Below, piece after piece: positions 34,576-42,480 of a DNA stretch of 64,000 nt (position 1 is the stretch's first letter; the number at the start of each line of letters is the position of its first letter). The stretch comes from Opitutus terrae PB90-1 (GTDB lineage Bacteria > Verrucomicrobiota > Verrucomicrobiia > Opitutales > Opitutaceae): NCBI RefSeq assembly GCF_000019965.1, contig NC_010571.1:5837001-5901000 (forward strand), given 5' to 3'. The notes below the pieces were generated by a model. That model made no database searches and had not been told where the DNA came from. It saw nothing but the letters and a program-made list of their open reading frames with translations. A program made the position numbers and the translations under genes.

Positions 34576-35459
34576 GCACCCCGCCGACCCCGCCCGAGTC
34601 CAACGCCTCTGCCGCCACCTCACCCGCCTCGTCGACCGCGGTCCGCTGGTCGGGCCTGACGCACGTCGGCCGCTACCGGCAAAACAACGAGGACACGTTT
34701 CTCGCGCTCCATTTCGACGGCCACGAGGTCCGCTATCTCGGCAAGACGGGCGAGGCTTCGCTCGCCGGCACCGATTTCGTTTTCGCCGTCAGCGACGGTA
34801 TGGGCGGCGCGAAGTCGGGCGAATTCGCCAGCCGGATCACGGTGGACCGCGTCACGCGGCTGCTGCCGCGCGGGTTCCGGCTGTCGGCCGCCGGTCTGGC
34901 CACGGGATTCCAGGATCTGCTCGTCGAACTTTTTTCCGCGATCCACAACGACCTGCTGAAACTCGGTTTTTCCTACGAGGAGTGCGCCGGCATGGGGTGC
35001 ACGCTGAGCCTGTGTTGGCTCACGCCCGAGTGGGTGCAGTTCGGCCACATCGGCGACAGCCGGATTTATTATCTACCGCACGCGGGGGGGATGACGCAGG
35101 TCACGCACGACCATACCTTCGTCGGCAAGCTGCGCCGCAAGGGCGAGTTCAACGAGCGCCAGGCCCGCACGGATCCACGTCGCAACGCCCTGCAGCAGGC
35201 GCTCGGCGCCGGCAACCAGTTCATCGATCCGCAAGTCGGCGCCGTGGGCCATCACCCCGGCGATCGTTTTCTCATCTGCTCCGACGGAATCGTCGACGGC
35301 CTGTGGGACCGCGAAATCCAGGAAATCATTCGCGCGCCGGCGGGTGAGGGTCCGCCGCGCTCGATCGCCCAGCAGTTGGTGGAGACCGCGGTGCAAAATT
35401 CCGGCCGAGACAACACGACGGCGATTGTGCTAGAAATGCTCGGATCTGCTGTCCCGTGA
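34572..35459 (+). CDS. PP2C-family serine/threonine phosphatase
   Basis: 295 residues. After a Pro/Ser-rich leader of 25 residues the PPM/PP2C motifs run in order: THVGRYRQNNEDTFLAL, FVFAVSDGMGGAKSGEFAS with the metal-binding Asp and Gly, GMGCTLSLCWL, FGHIGDSRIYYLPHAGGMTQVTHDH, the C-terminal FLICSDGIVDGLWDREI and SGRDNTTAIVLEM. All aspartates of the two-metal centre are present. It would dephosphorylate Ser/Thr in the cytosol. It overlaps the mini-kinase by 4 bp upstream and the GGCT gene by 4 bp downstream, so the three are translationally coupled. Confidence 0.94.
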   Translation: MSTPPTPPESNASAATSPASSTAVRWSGLTHVGRYRQNNEDTFLALHFDGHEVRYLGKTGEASLAGTDFVFAVSDGMGGAKSGEFASRITVDRVTRLLPRGFRLSAAGLATGFQDLLVELFSAIHNDLLKLGFSYEECAGMGCTLSLCWLTPEWVQFGHIGDSRIYYLPHAGGMTQVTHDHTFVGKLRRKGEFNERQARTDPRRNALQQALGAGNQFIDPQVGAVGHHPGDRFLICSDGIVDGLWDREIQEIIRAPAGEGPPRSIAQQLVETAVQNSGRDNTTAIVLEMLGSAVP

Positions 35460-35830
35460 GCTCACCCCATCCGCGCCCGCTCTTCGTCTACGGCACGCTG
35501 AAACGAGGTTTCTGCAATCATCCCTTCCTCTCCGGCCAGAAATACGTCGGCCCGGGGCGGACGGTGCCCGGTTATCGGCTCTACAATCTCGGCGGTTTTC
35601 CCGGCATGGTCGCGGTGAGCGATGATCGCTACGGCGTCAGCGGCGAAATCTGGCTGGTCGAAGACGCCTGCCTGACGGAAATCGATTACCTCGAAGGGGT
35701 GGATCAAGGGCTCTATCGACGCGAACCCGTCCCGCTGCTGAAGCCGTACGACACCCAGGTCATCGAGACTTATCTCTACGCCTTGAGCGTCGACGGTCGC
35801 CCCTCCGCCGGCAACCAGTGGGTTGAGTGA
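35456..35830 (+). CDS. Gamma-glutamylcyclotransferase-like protein
   Basis: 124 residues from GTG 35456, overlapping the PP2C stop (GTGA). The GGCT/AIG2 fold is shown by FVYGTLKRGFCNHPFL (the YGTLKRG substrate loop), GYRLYNLGGFPGMVAV, VSGEIWLVEDACLTEIDYLEGV with the probable catalytic Glu in DYLEG, and YLYALSVDG. Such enzymes release 5-oxoproline from gamma-glutamyl amines or peptides. The link with a kinase/phosphatase pair is unusual; it may modify or clear a gamma-glutamyl compound under their control, which is inference only. Confidence 0.9.
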   Translation: MSSPHPRPLFVYGTLKRGFCNHPFLSGQKYVGPGRTVPGYRLYNLGGFPGMVAVSDDRYGVSGEIWLVEDACLTEIDYLEGVDQGLYRREPVPLLKPYDTQVIETYLYALSVDGRPSAGNQWVE

Positions 35831-35926
35831 TTCGCCCGGCACGGTCAGCGTGATCAGCCGCCGTGCGCCAGTCTGCGACCGGCGCGCCGGCCTAAAACTG
35901 GCGCCACGTTTCCGAAAATCTGCCGG

Positions 35927-37590
35927 TCAGCGCCCCTGCTCCTCCGGTTTCAGGTCCGCTCTCTTCACGCGCCGCACCGCCACGAATCGCGCGCGAAACA
36001 AATCTTCCATCAATTCCCGCGTCTCCGCCGGAATCTGCTCCACCAGCTCCTCCAATTTAGGCGGGTGCTTGGCCGGCTTCTCCTCCTCGTCGTCGTCCGT
36101 TCGCGTCGCCCGCACGACCGGTTCGCCGCGCGACTTGGCCTCGGCCAGAAACGCCTCTTCGGCGGCCGCGTCGGGCCAGACGTTCGTGTCTTCCGGATTC
36201 GCGTTCGGCGACACGTCTACCGGCTCGGAATCCGTGGGTTCGTTCGCCGGCGCCTCCTCGACTCTCACCAGCCGCGGTGGCGCGACAGGCTTGGGCGTGC
36301 GCGCTGGCTCGGCGGCCGGCCGCGAACCAGCTCTGCTTGCCGACACCGCTGGCGGTGCCGCCGCGCTCAACGTCGCCGCGAGCCGCCGCTCCAATTGATC
36401 AATCAGCCCTTTTTTTTTTCGTTCTGCAGGTCGGGATCTCCGGACCCCTGCGCGCCGGCCTCGGTTGCCGGCGTTTCTTCCGCCAGCGCGGCCAGCTCCT
36501 TGATCAAGCTGTCGATCGCGCGAGAGCGACTCGCGTCCACCGCTTTCAGCAGCGTGACTTCGAAATTGATCTTCTCGGCGAGCCCGAGCTTCACCGCGCC
36601 CTCGCCTTCACGCAGCGCGTCGAGCATCCGCGTGAGCTGCTCGGTCGTCATCGGCTCGCCGCCGAGCTTCGCGCTGCGGCCGCCTTGCGCGATGGCGTCG
36701 AGCAACGCCGCGCGCACGAACGCCTGCAGATCGCTGAGCAACCGCACCAGGTCACGGCCGTTCGTGTCGCAGTCGTCGACGATCGCCACGATCTTCCGGT
36801 GATCCCCCGCCGCGAGCGCGCCGGCGAGCTCGGCGATTTTTTCCGCCGACACGAGTCCGTAAACGTCGAGCACGTCCGCTTCCGAGATGTCGGTACCGCA
36901 GAACGAAATCATCTGGTCGAGGATCGATTGCGCATCGCGCATCCCACCGTCGGCCATCCGCGCGATGCACTCCAGCGCCGCCGCGCTGATCGTGATTTTC
37001 TCGGACGCGGCAATCTGTTTCAGCCGCGCGATGATCAGGTCCGGCGGGATCGGTTTCAGGTCGAACCGCTGGCATCGTGAAATGATCGTCGGCAGCACCT
37101 TCTGCGGATCGGTCGTGGCGAACACGAACTTCACGTGCCCCGGCGGCTCTTCGAGCGTCTTGAGCAGCGCGTTGAACGCCGCCGCCGAGAGCATGTGCAC
37201 CTCGTCGATGATGTAGACTTTGTAGCGGCCCTGCGCCGGCGCGTACTGCACCGTGTCGCGCAGGTCGCGCACCTGGTCGACGCCGTTGTTGGAGGCGCCG
37301 TCTATCTCGATGACGTCGAGGTGCGAGCCCTCGGCGATCGCCTTGCAGGCCGGATCGTTGGGATCGAAATCCGCCTTGGGACCGTCGGTGCAGTTCAGCG
37401 CCTTGGCGAAAATCCGCGCCGTCGAGGTCTTGCCCGTGCCACGCGGCCCCACGAACAGATAGGCGTGGGCGATCCGATTGCGGGCGATCGCATTTTTCAG
37501 CGTGCGCACGACATGATCCTGCCCGACGACGTCGTCGAACGTCTGCGGCCGCCACTTGCGGGCGATGACTTGGTAGCCGGTGGAGGACAA
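35927..37590 (-). CDS. dnaX: DNA polymerase III tau subunit, read through an A10 -1 frameshift
   Basis: Start TTG 37590 gives [17 protein letters not shown], the normal DnaX start. AAA+ motifs: [13 protein letters not shown] (Walker A), [13 protein letters not shown] (Walker B), [20 protein letters not shown] (sensor/arginine finger). The zero frame ends at TGA 36405-36403, giving a 395-residue gamma-like clamp-loader subunit. Just before it the mRNA reads A-AAA-AAG within ten As (36419-36410). A -1 slip continues as [12 protein letters not shown] and runs to 35927, giving a 554-residue tau. The extra 160 residues end in a compact helical domain ([19 protein letters not shown]), where tau binds polymerase. 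The frame was read directly; use of the shift is inference, and a homopolymer length error is the alternative. Confidence 0.85.
36410..36419 (-). other. A10 slippery site in dnaX (programmed -1 frameshift or transcript slippage)
   Basis: The mRNA-sense run is G-A10-GGGCTGA. In the dnaX frame it is phased A-AAA-AAG, the same heptamer and phase as the Escherichia coli dnaX frameshift site. A zero-frame TGA follows two codons later, at 36405-36403. Confidence 0.8.
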
Positions 37591-37593
37591 AGC

Positions 37594-37671
37594 GCGTTGA
37601 GAGTTGAGAGCTGAGAGTTGAGAGTCAAAAGCCGAATCGATCCGGACCCGATTTCTCTCAACTCTCAACGC
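37594..37671. repeat. GAGAGTTGAGAG inverted-repeat element upstream of dnaX
   Basis: GCGTTGAGAGTTGAGAG (37594-37610) is exactly complementary to CTCTCAACTCTCAACGC (37655-37671), a perfect 17-bp inverted repeat with a 44-bp loop. The loop holds a further GAGAGTTGAGAG copy and the string AGCCGAATC. A related element lies at 56746-56825, also just upstream of a minus-strand start. Confidence 0.8.
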
Positions 37672-37703
37672 TCATCTCGCGACTTTTGCCGCGCCCCGCG
37701 CGG

Positions 37704-37810
37704 AAAAAAAAGTGGCCAGGCACTCCACGGCACTGGGAGAACGTCGTTGCCGTTGCTACCTTCCGGTCCTGGCGGAGTTCACGCGTCTGCCCATGCATGG
37801 CACCTGGCCG
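37704..37810 (-). ncRNA. ffs: Signal recognition particle RNA, small bacterial type (4.5S)
   Basis: The minus strand carries the diagnostic SRP helix-8 loop CAGGACCGGAAGGTAGCA (37772-37755), preceded by GTGAACTCCGC and followed by ACGGCAACGACG, as in bacterial small SRP RNAs. The ends close the long hairpin: GGCCAGG (37809-37803) pairs with CCTGGCC (37720-37714). A T8 run (37711-37704) forms its own terminator. The RNA binds Ffh and directs co-translational membrane targeting. The gene is about 100 nt and lies directly upstream of dnaX in the same orientation, an order also seen in other bacterial phyla. Confidence 0.92.
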
Positions 37811-37862
37811 AGGCGGACCATGCGGGCTACCTCGCGCAGCGCAAGGGCGAAAAGCGCTCGCC

Positions 37863-40157
37863 TCACGCCGCCGCCCGCGGCTCGCCCGTGCCGGCAAACC
37901 AGCGGCGAAACTCCCGGATCTTCGTGAGCGTGCCGATCACCAGCAGCCCATCGCCTTCCTCGAGTCGTTCCTGCGCGGTGGGATTCAAGATCCGCTGCTC
38001 GCCGCGCTGAATGCCCACCACCCGCACGCCCGTGCGCCGGGCGATATTCAGCTCGGCCAGCGTCTGCCCGGCGCGATGTGCTGACACCCGGCACGTTTCG
38101 AGAATCGCCGCCTCGAACCCTTCCGCGTCGTGCGGTCGCGGTTGGGCGGCGCTCAGCACCTTGCTGGCCGACGCCAGCTGCGCCGCGTCACCCAGAAGCA
38201 GCAGCTTGTCCCCGGCAAACACCGCCAGGCCCGGGCCCGGCGACGGGATCGGATAGCCATTCCGCTCGATCTCCACCACCGAGCAACCGGTGCGCGCCGG
38301 GATCGACAGCTCCGCGAGCGTCTGCCCGGCATACGTTGCGGTGTCCGGCACGACCACTTCGGAAAGGTTGAGATTCCACTCGCTCAGGCTCTCGCCCAGC
38401 GTCGCCCGCGCCAGCGCGCGGTTCTCGTCGATATTGCCGCGGTTGTCGGCCAGCACCTCGCGCATCGAGCTCTGCCATTCGCTGTGCCAGTAAACCAGCC
38501 GCCGCGAAAACACGCCGACAAACACCGCCGCGATTCCCGCCACCACCAGCCAGCCCCAGCGCGGCAGCGCATCGTGCGGTACGATCGCATAAAGCCAGTA
38601 GCCCATCAACAGCAGCGCGAACGCCTTCACGCTGCGCTCCACCAGCGCGCGCGGCAGCCGCCGCCGCTCGATGCTCTCGCCCAGGATCATCGCGACCGTG
38701 GCGCAGTTCCGCCAGATGGCGAGCAGCGGAATCAACACGACCACCGTGATCACGCCCCAGAACGCGTACCCCAGCGTGCCCTCTTCCACCCGCTCCCCGA
38801 CCCAGCTCGACTGGATCGCGTGCAAGAGCTGCCGCGAATAAATCAACACGCCGCTGACGAACAGCACCTCCAGGAAAATCTGCACGAGCCGGCCGCGCAC
38901 CAGCCGCCACGTCAGCCCGGTGTCCGGCCGCTCGCGCAATTGTTGCATCCAGCCGTGATACGCGTCGATCGTGCGCTTGAACCAGCGCGGCTCCCAGCGA
39001 TCCATCAACTGCAGGATCCTGTCCCGATGCCGACCCAACAGCGGCGTCGCCAACACCGTCAGGATCGAGGCGCCCACGGCCACGGGATAAAACGACGACG
39101 GCAGCACCGCCGTGCTCACCCCCAGCTGCGCGATGATGAAGGAAAACTCGCCCAACGGCGTCAGCAGCAGGCTCGCCCGCCGCGCCTCGTCCGGCGGCAT
39201 GCCCACCAAGACCATCGCGATGCCCACCGCGATCGGCCGCGCGATCAACGCGAAGGCCGCCAGCCCGAGCGTGAGCGGCCAGACGTCGAGCATCAGCCGC
39301 ACATCGATCATCATGCCGATCGAGACGAAGAACACGCTGCTGAACAGGTCGCGGATCCCCGCAAACGAGGTCTCCACACCGCGCTTCTGCGGAATCTCCG
39401 CCACCAGCGCGCCAAACAAAAACGCGCCCAGGGCCGTCGAGTAGCCGGCCGCCGCCGCCGCCAGCGCGAGCAGGCACAACACGCCCGCCACGATGATCGT
39501 CTGCATCTCCGGGTCCGCCCGCGCCTCGAGCCGCCGCAGCAGCCGCGGCACGAACAGCAGCCCCGCGCCGACCAGCAACACGACGAACGCGCCCAGCCCG
39601 CCAAGCAGCGACCCGACACCCTCGCTCGCCCCCGCCTGCGTCTGGCTGCCGAGCACCGTCAGCATCGTCACCGCCACCACGTCCTCGAGCACCGTAATCG
39701 CCAGCGCGATCTGCGAGGAACGCTCGTGGGAGAGCTTCAACTCGTGTACGATCTTCGCGATCACGGCCGAACTCGAAACCATCAGCATGGCCGCCACGAA
39801 CATCGCCTGCAGCGGCGTCCATCCGATCACCAGCCCCAACAGCTGCGTGAGGTTCAGCACGAGGAATGCGCCGATCCCGGTCGCGATCAGCGTCGCCGCG
39901 CCCATCCGGCCGAATTTCGACAGGCTCAGCCCAAGTCCGATCGAGAAGATCAGGAACACCAGCCCCACCTGCGACAGCGCCATGATCCGCGCCTCGTCTA
40001 CGATCAGCGAAAACGGCGGCGTGTGCGGTCCGATCAGGATACCGGCCACCAGGTAACCAACAATCACCGACAATCCAATCCGCCGGCACAGGGCACCCGC
40101 CACGCCCGCCGCCAGCAGCAAAGTCGCGAGATCTTGAATCAAGGAAATGCTTTCCAT
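37863..40157 (-). CDS. CPA2 monovalent cation:proton antiporter (KefB-like) with two RCK_C domains
   Basis: 764 residues. The N-terminal 400 form a Na/H-exchanger domain of about 12 helices: IGLSVIVGYLVAGILIGPHT, SQVGLVFLIFSIGLGLSLSK, MLMVSSSAVIAKIVHELKLS, ALAITVLEDVVAVTMLTVLG and FFVSIGMMIDVRLMLDVWPL. A second membrane region (about 440-570) resembles mechanosensitive-channel helices. Two TrkA-C/RCK_C ligand-binding domains end the protein (VVVPDTATYAGQTLAELSIPARTG and SAHRAGQTLAELNIARRTG). It probably exports K+ or Na+ under nucleotide control. The extra membrane block between exchanger and RCK_C domains is shared with the partial gene at 62990. The TrkA-N NAD-binding domain typical of KefB/C is missing. 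Confidence 0.9.
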   Translation of the reverse strand: MESISLIQDLATLLLAAGVAGALCRRIGLSVIVGYLVAGILIGPHTPPFSLIVDEARIMALSQVGLVFLIFSIGLGLSLSKFGRMGAATLIATGIGAFLVLNLTQLLGLVIGWTPLQAMFVAAMLMVSSSAVIAKIVHELKLSHERSSQIALAITVLEDVVAVTMLTVLGSQTQAGASEGVGSLLGGLGAFVVLLVGAGLLFVPRLLRRLEARADPEMQTIIVAGVLCLLALAAAAAGYSTALGAFLFGALVAEIPQKRGVETSFAGIRDLFSSVFFVSIGMMIDVRLMLDVWPLTLGLAAFALIARPIAVGIAMVLVGMPPDEARRASLLLTPLGEFSFIIAQLGVSTAVLPSSFYPVAVGASILTVLATPLLGRHRDRILQLMDRWEPRWFKRTIDAYHGWMQQLRERPDTGLTWRLVRGRLVQIFLEVLFVSGVLIYSRQLLHAIQSSWVGERVEEGTLGYAFWGVITVVVLIPLLAIWRNCATVAMILGESIERRRLPRALVERSVKAFALLLMGYWLYAIVPHDALPRWGWLVVAGIAAVFVGVFSRRLVYWHSEWQSSMREVLADNRGNIDENRALARATLGESLSEWNLNLSEVVVPDTATYAGQTLAELSIPARTGCSVVEIERNGYPIPSPGPGLAVFAGDKLLLLGDAAQLASASKVLSAAQPRPHDAEGFEAAILETCRVSAHRAGQTLAELNIARRTGVRVVGIQRGEQRILNPTAQERLEEGDGLLVIGTLTKIREFRRWFAGTGEPRAAA

Positions 40158-40281
40158 GGACGCGCGCCGCTCAATGTCGCGCGGAACTGACCGATGCCAA
40201 GGCAGATTTCAAAAAACTCCGCCGGCGCCACGACGGGCCGCGCCGGTCCCGACAAACGGGCGAAGGAATCCGGGGGCTTGC

Positions 40282-41091
40282 GTGCGCCCAACGTCCTCCT
40301 TTCTTCACCGCGTGCGCGCCGATTTCATCCTCTCCTCGCCGGAAACGGCCACCGACTACCGGATCTTTGTGCACGACGATCCTGGCCGCGAGGTGCGCGC
40401 CCCCCGGCCCGCCGTGCTGTTCATGGACGGCGACGACCAGTTCGCACCCGCGGTCGTTGCGTACGACCAACTGCGCGCCGCGCAGGTGATCGAGCCGCTG
40501 CTGCTCGTGGGCGTGGGTTACGGGGCGAGCTACACGCAGCGCGGCAACCGCCGCGGGCGCGACTACACGCCGGTCCCGCACGGCGACGAGCCGACCAGCG
40601 GAGGCGCCGATGCGTTTCTGCGCTTTCTGACCCACACACTCTGGACCGAGCTCGGCCGCCGTCACGCCCTCGATGCCCGGCTTCGCGGAATCGCGGGACA
40701 CTCGCTCGGCTCGCTGCTGGTCCTGCATGCGCTGTTTCAGCCGCGGCCATTCTTCACGCACCATCTGGCCAGTGCGCCTTCGGTGTGGTGGGCCGACCGC
40801 GCGATCCTTGAGCAGGCTGCCCAGCTGCGCTCGCGTCAGTCCACTCTGCCCGGGCGAGTCGTGCTCAGCGTCGGCGAGGAAGATACAGAGTCGATGACCG
40901 GCGACCTGCGGTTGCTCGAGCAACAGCTCGCGGACCAACCGTTCACCGAACTCGAGGTGATCTCGCAGCGTTTCGCCGCGCGCAATCACTACAACGTGCT
41001 GCCCGATGCGTTCGCTGCCGGCCTCACCGCGCTGTTTCGTGCCCAAGCCTCACCGCCGTCATCCGCCGCTTCCGGCCCACGGTCTTCGTAG
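40282..41091 (+). CDS. Esterase of the Fes/IroE-like alpha/beta-hydrolase family
   Basis: 269 residues from GTG 40282. The start is uncertain: upstream in-frame starts reach 40147 but would overlap the antiporter start and lack similarity. The fold runs FILSSPETATDYRIFVHDD, PAVLFMDGDDQFAP, LLLVGVGYGASYTQRGNRRGRDY with TPVP, and the nucleophile Ser141 in GIAGHSLGSLLVLHA; SVGEEDTES and ARNHYNVLPDAF likely bring the acid and the catalytic His. Relatives hydrolyse siderophore esters, sugar esters or mycolates. With no signal peptide it would act in the cytosol. A siderophore link to the TonB cluster is possible but distant. Confidence 0.78.
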   Translation: MRPTSSFLHRVRADFILSSPETATDYRIFVHDDPGREVRAPRPAVLFMDGDDQFAPAVVAYDQLRAAQVIEPLLLVGVGYGASYTQRGNRRGRDYTPVPHGDEPTSGGADAFLRFLTHTLWTELGRRHALDARLRGIAGHSLGSLLVLHALFQPRPFFTHHLASAPSVWWADRAILEQAAQLRSRQSTLPGRVVLSVGEEDTESMTGDLRLLEQQLADQPFTELEVISQRFAARNHYNVLPDAFAAGLTALFRAQASPPSSAASGPRSS

Positions 41092-41101
41092 CCCGCGTTC
41101 G

Positions 41102-41133
41102 CCACACTGTAACCTATCAGGTTCCGTTGTGCG
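41102..41133. repeat. GTAACC palindromic repeat, copy 2, between convergent genes
   Basis: CCACACTGTAACCT (41102-41115) pairs imperfectly with AGGTTCCGTTGTGCGG (41119-41134). It is a degenerate copy of the element at 4430. It overlaps the last codons and the TGA stop (41119-41117) of the MFS gene and follows the esterase gene, so it may act as a bidirectional 3' end. Confidence 0.65.
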
Positions 41134-42370
41134 GAGCGGCGCGCGGTGGTGTCGCGATCGCCGGGGCCCGGGACGGGATTCGCCGGTACAACGCGAACGC
41201 CGCGAGCCCGAGCGCCAGCACCACCGCCTGGCCAACCGCCAGCGTCAACGCTGAGCCCCATACCAGCGGCGCGACCAACGCGGTCGCGATCACGTTGCCC
41301 ATCGTCTGGACAAAGCTCTGGCAGGACGACGCAAGCCCGCGCTGCGTCGGGAAAAGATCCAGCGCCAGAATCGTCAGGCTCGGCATCGCGAGCGCCGAGC
41401 CGCCAAAATAGAAGAATAGCGGCACGATGCTCCACGGCAGCGCCGGCGGCTCCAGCAGATGGTAGGCAACATTGGCGATGACGGCCGCGACCATGACCCC
41501 ATAGCCCCAGCCAACCGTGCGCACGGGCGTGATCCGGCCCGCGACGCGCCCGGACGTCCACGCGCCGGCCACCAGGCCCGCGGTCACCGGTCCGAACAGC
41601 CACAGGAATCCCGTTTCAGACACATGGAGATGGTCCATCAGGAATGCCGGAGCGGAAACGATGTAGAGAAAAACGGCGGAAAAATTGCAGGTGACCGAGA
41701 CCACCAGCGCGACAAACGGCGCCGTGCGCAACACCTGCCAGTAGGCGCCGAGCAAATAGCCCGGATGCAGCGACTGGCGGCGTTCGACCGGCAGCGTCTC
41801 GGGCAGCGAGCGCCAGCACACCGTCCACACGGCGGCGGTGAACAGTACGAGAAACGCGAACACCGACCGCCAGCCAAACCACACGTGCAGCCAGCCGCCC
41901 AAGACCGGCGCCACCGCCGGCGCGATCGCAAACACGAGCGAGATCTGCGACATGAGCCGCTGCGCCTCGTGCCCGTCGAGCACGTCGCGCACGATGGCTC
42001 GCCCGATGACCATGCCGGCCCCCGCGGTCATCCCCTGCATCGCGCGGAAAAACAGCAGGCTCTCGATGCTCCACGCCAGCGCGCAGCCCGCCGACGCGAG
42101 CAGAAACAGCGCAACCATCACGAGCGTCACGCGCCGACGCCCCAGCGCATCCGAGATCGCCCCGTGCCAGAGCGTCATGATCGCAAACGGCAGCATGTAC
42201 GCCGTCAGCGTCTGCTGGACCGTGACCGCCGACGCGGCAAACCGCTCGCCGATTTCCTTCATCGACGGCAGATACGCGTCGATCGCAAAGGGGCCCACCG
42301 CCGAAAGCGCCGCCAGCATCACGGCGAGGCCGCGATGCGAGCTGGCGGTGCGGGGCGAAGGCGTGTCCAT
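41117..42370 (-). CDS. Bcr/CflA-family MFS drug efflux transporter
   Basis: 417 residues from ATG 42370 with 12 predicted helices. Family features: LAALSAVGPFAIDAYLPSMK in helix 1, QQTLTAYMLPFAIMTLWHG, the loop 2-3 motif GAISDALGRRRVTLV, RAMQGMTAGAGMVIGRAIVRD (antiporter motif C region) and PVLGGWLHVWFGWRSVF. Members exchange protons for drugs such as bicyclomycin or chloramphenicol or export metabolites. Upstream of it, 42422-42465 is a direct repeat of two 22-bp units (TTCGTATTCCC core), and then a large palindrome. No regulator is adjacent. Confidence 0.92.
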   Translation of the reverse strand: MDTPSPRTASSHRGLAVMLAALSAVGPFAIDAYLPSMKEIGERFAASAVTVQQTLTAYMLPFAIMTLWHGAISDALGRRRVTLVMVALFLLASAGCALAWSIESLLFFRAMQGMTAGAGMVIGRAIVRDVLDGHEAQRLMSQISLVFAIAPAVAPVLGGWLHVWFGWRSVFAFLVLFTAAVWTVCWRSLPETLPVERRQSLHPGYLLGAYWQVLRTAPFVALVVSVTCNFSAVFLYIVSAPAFLMDHLHVSETGFLWLFGPVTAGLVAGAWTSGRVAGRITPVRTVGWGYGVMVAAVIANVAYHLLEPPALPWSIVPLFFYFGGSALAMPSLTILALDLFPTQRGLASSCQSFVQTMGNVIATALVAPLVWGSALTLAVGQAVVLALGLAAFALYRRIPSRAPAIATPPRAAPHNGT

Positions 42371-42421
42371 GAAAAAGCCGCCAGCTTGAATTCGTTTTCC
42401 GCCGACCACAAACCCCGATCG

Positions 42422-42465
42422 CGCTTCGTATTCCCACTCTTCACGCTTCGTATTCCCGCCCTTCA
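42422..42465. repeat. Two tandem 22-bp direct repeats
   Basis: Units 42422-42443 and 42444-42465 both read CGCTTCGTATTCCC followed by a CTTCA-type end. They differ only at the centre. They lie in the MFS gene leader and encode nothing recognisable. Confidence 0.6.
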
Positions 42466-42480
42466 CCTCGGCTTCCGTCC

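Noticed and set aside
35927-36394. Separate 155-residue gene on the minus strand
   Set aside because: It has no proper start (TTG inside the frame) and joins dnaX in the -1 frame at the A10 run; it is the tau C-terminus.
38130-40190. 686-residue ORF on the plus strand opposite the antiporter gene
   Set aside because: Arg/His/Gln-rich shadow translation of a high-GC gene; the opposite strand encodes a clear membrane transporter.
42422-42465. Two 22-bp direct repeats as a CRISPR remnant
   Set aside because: The units are contiguous without spacers and there are only two; no cas genes.
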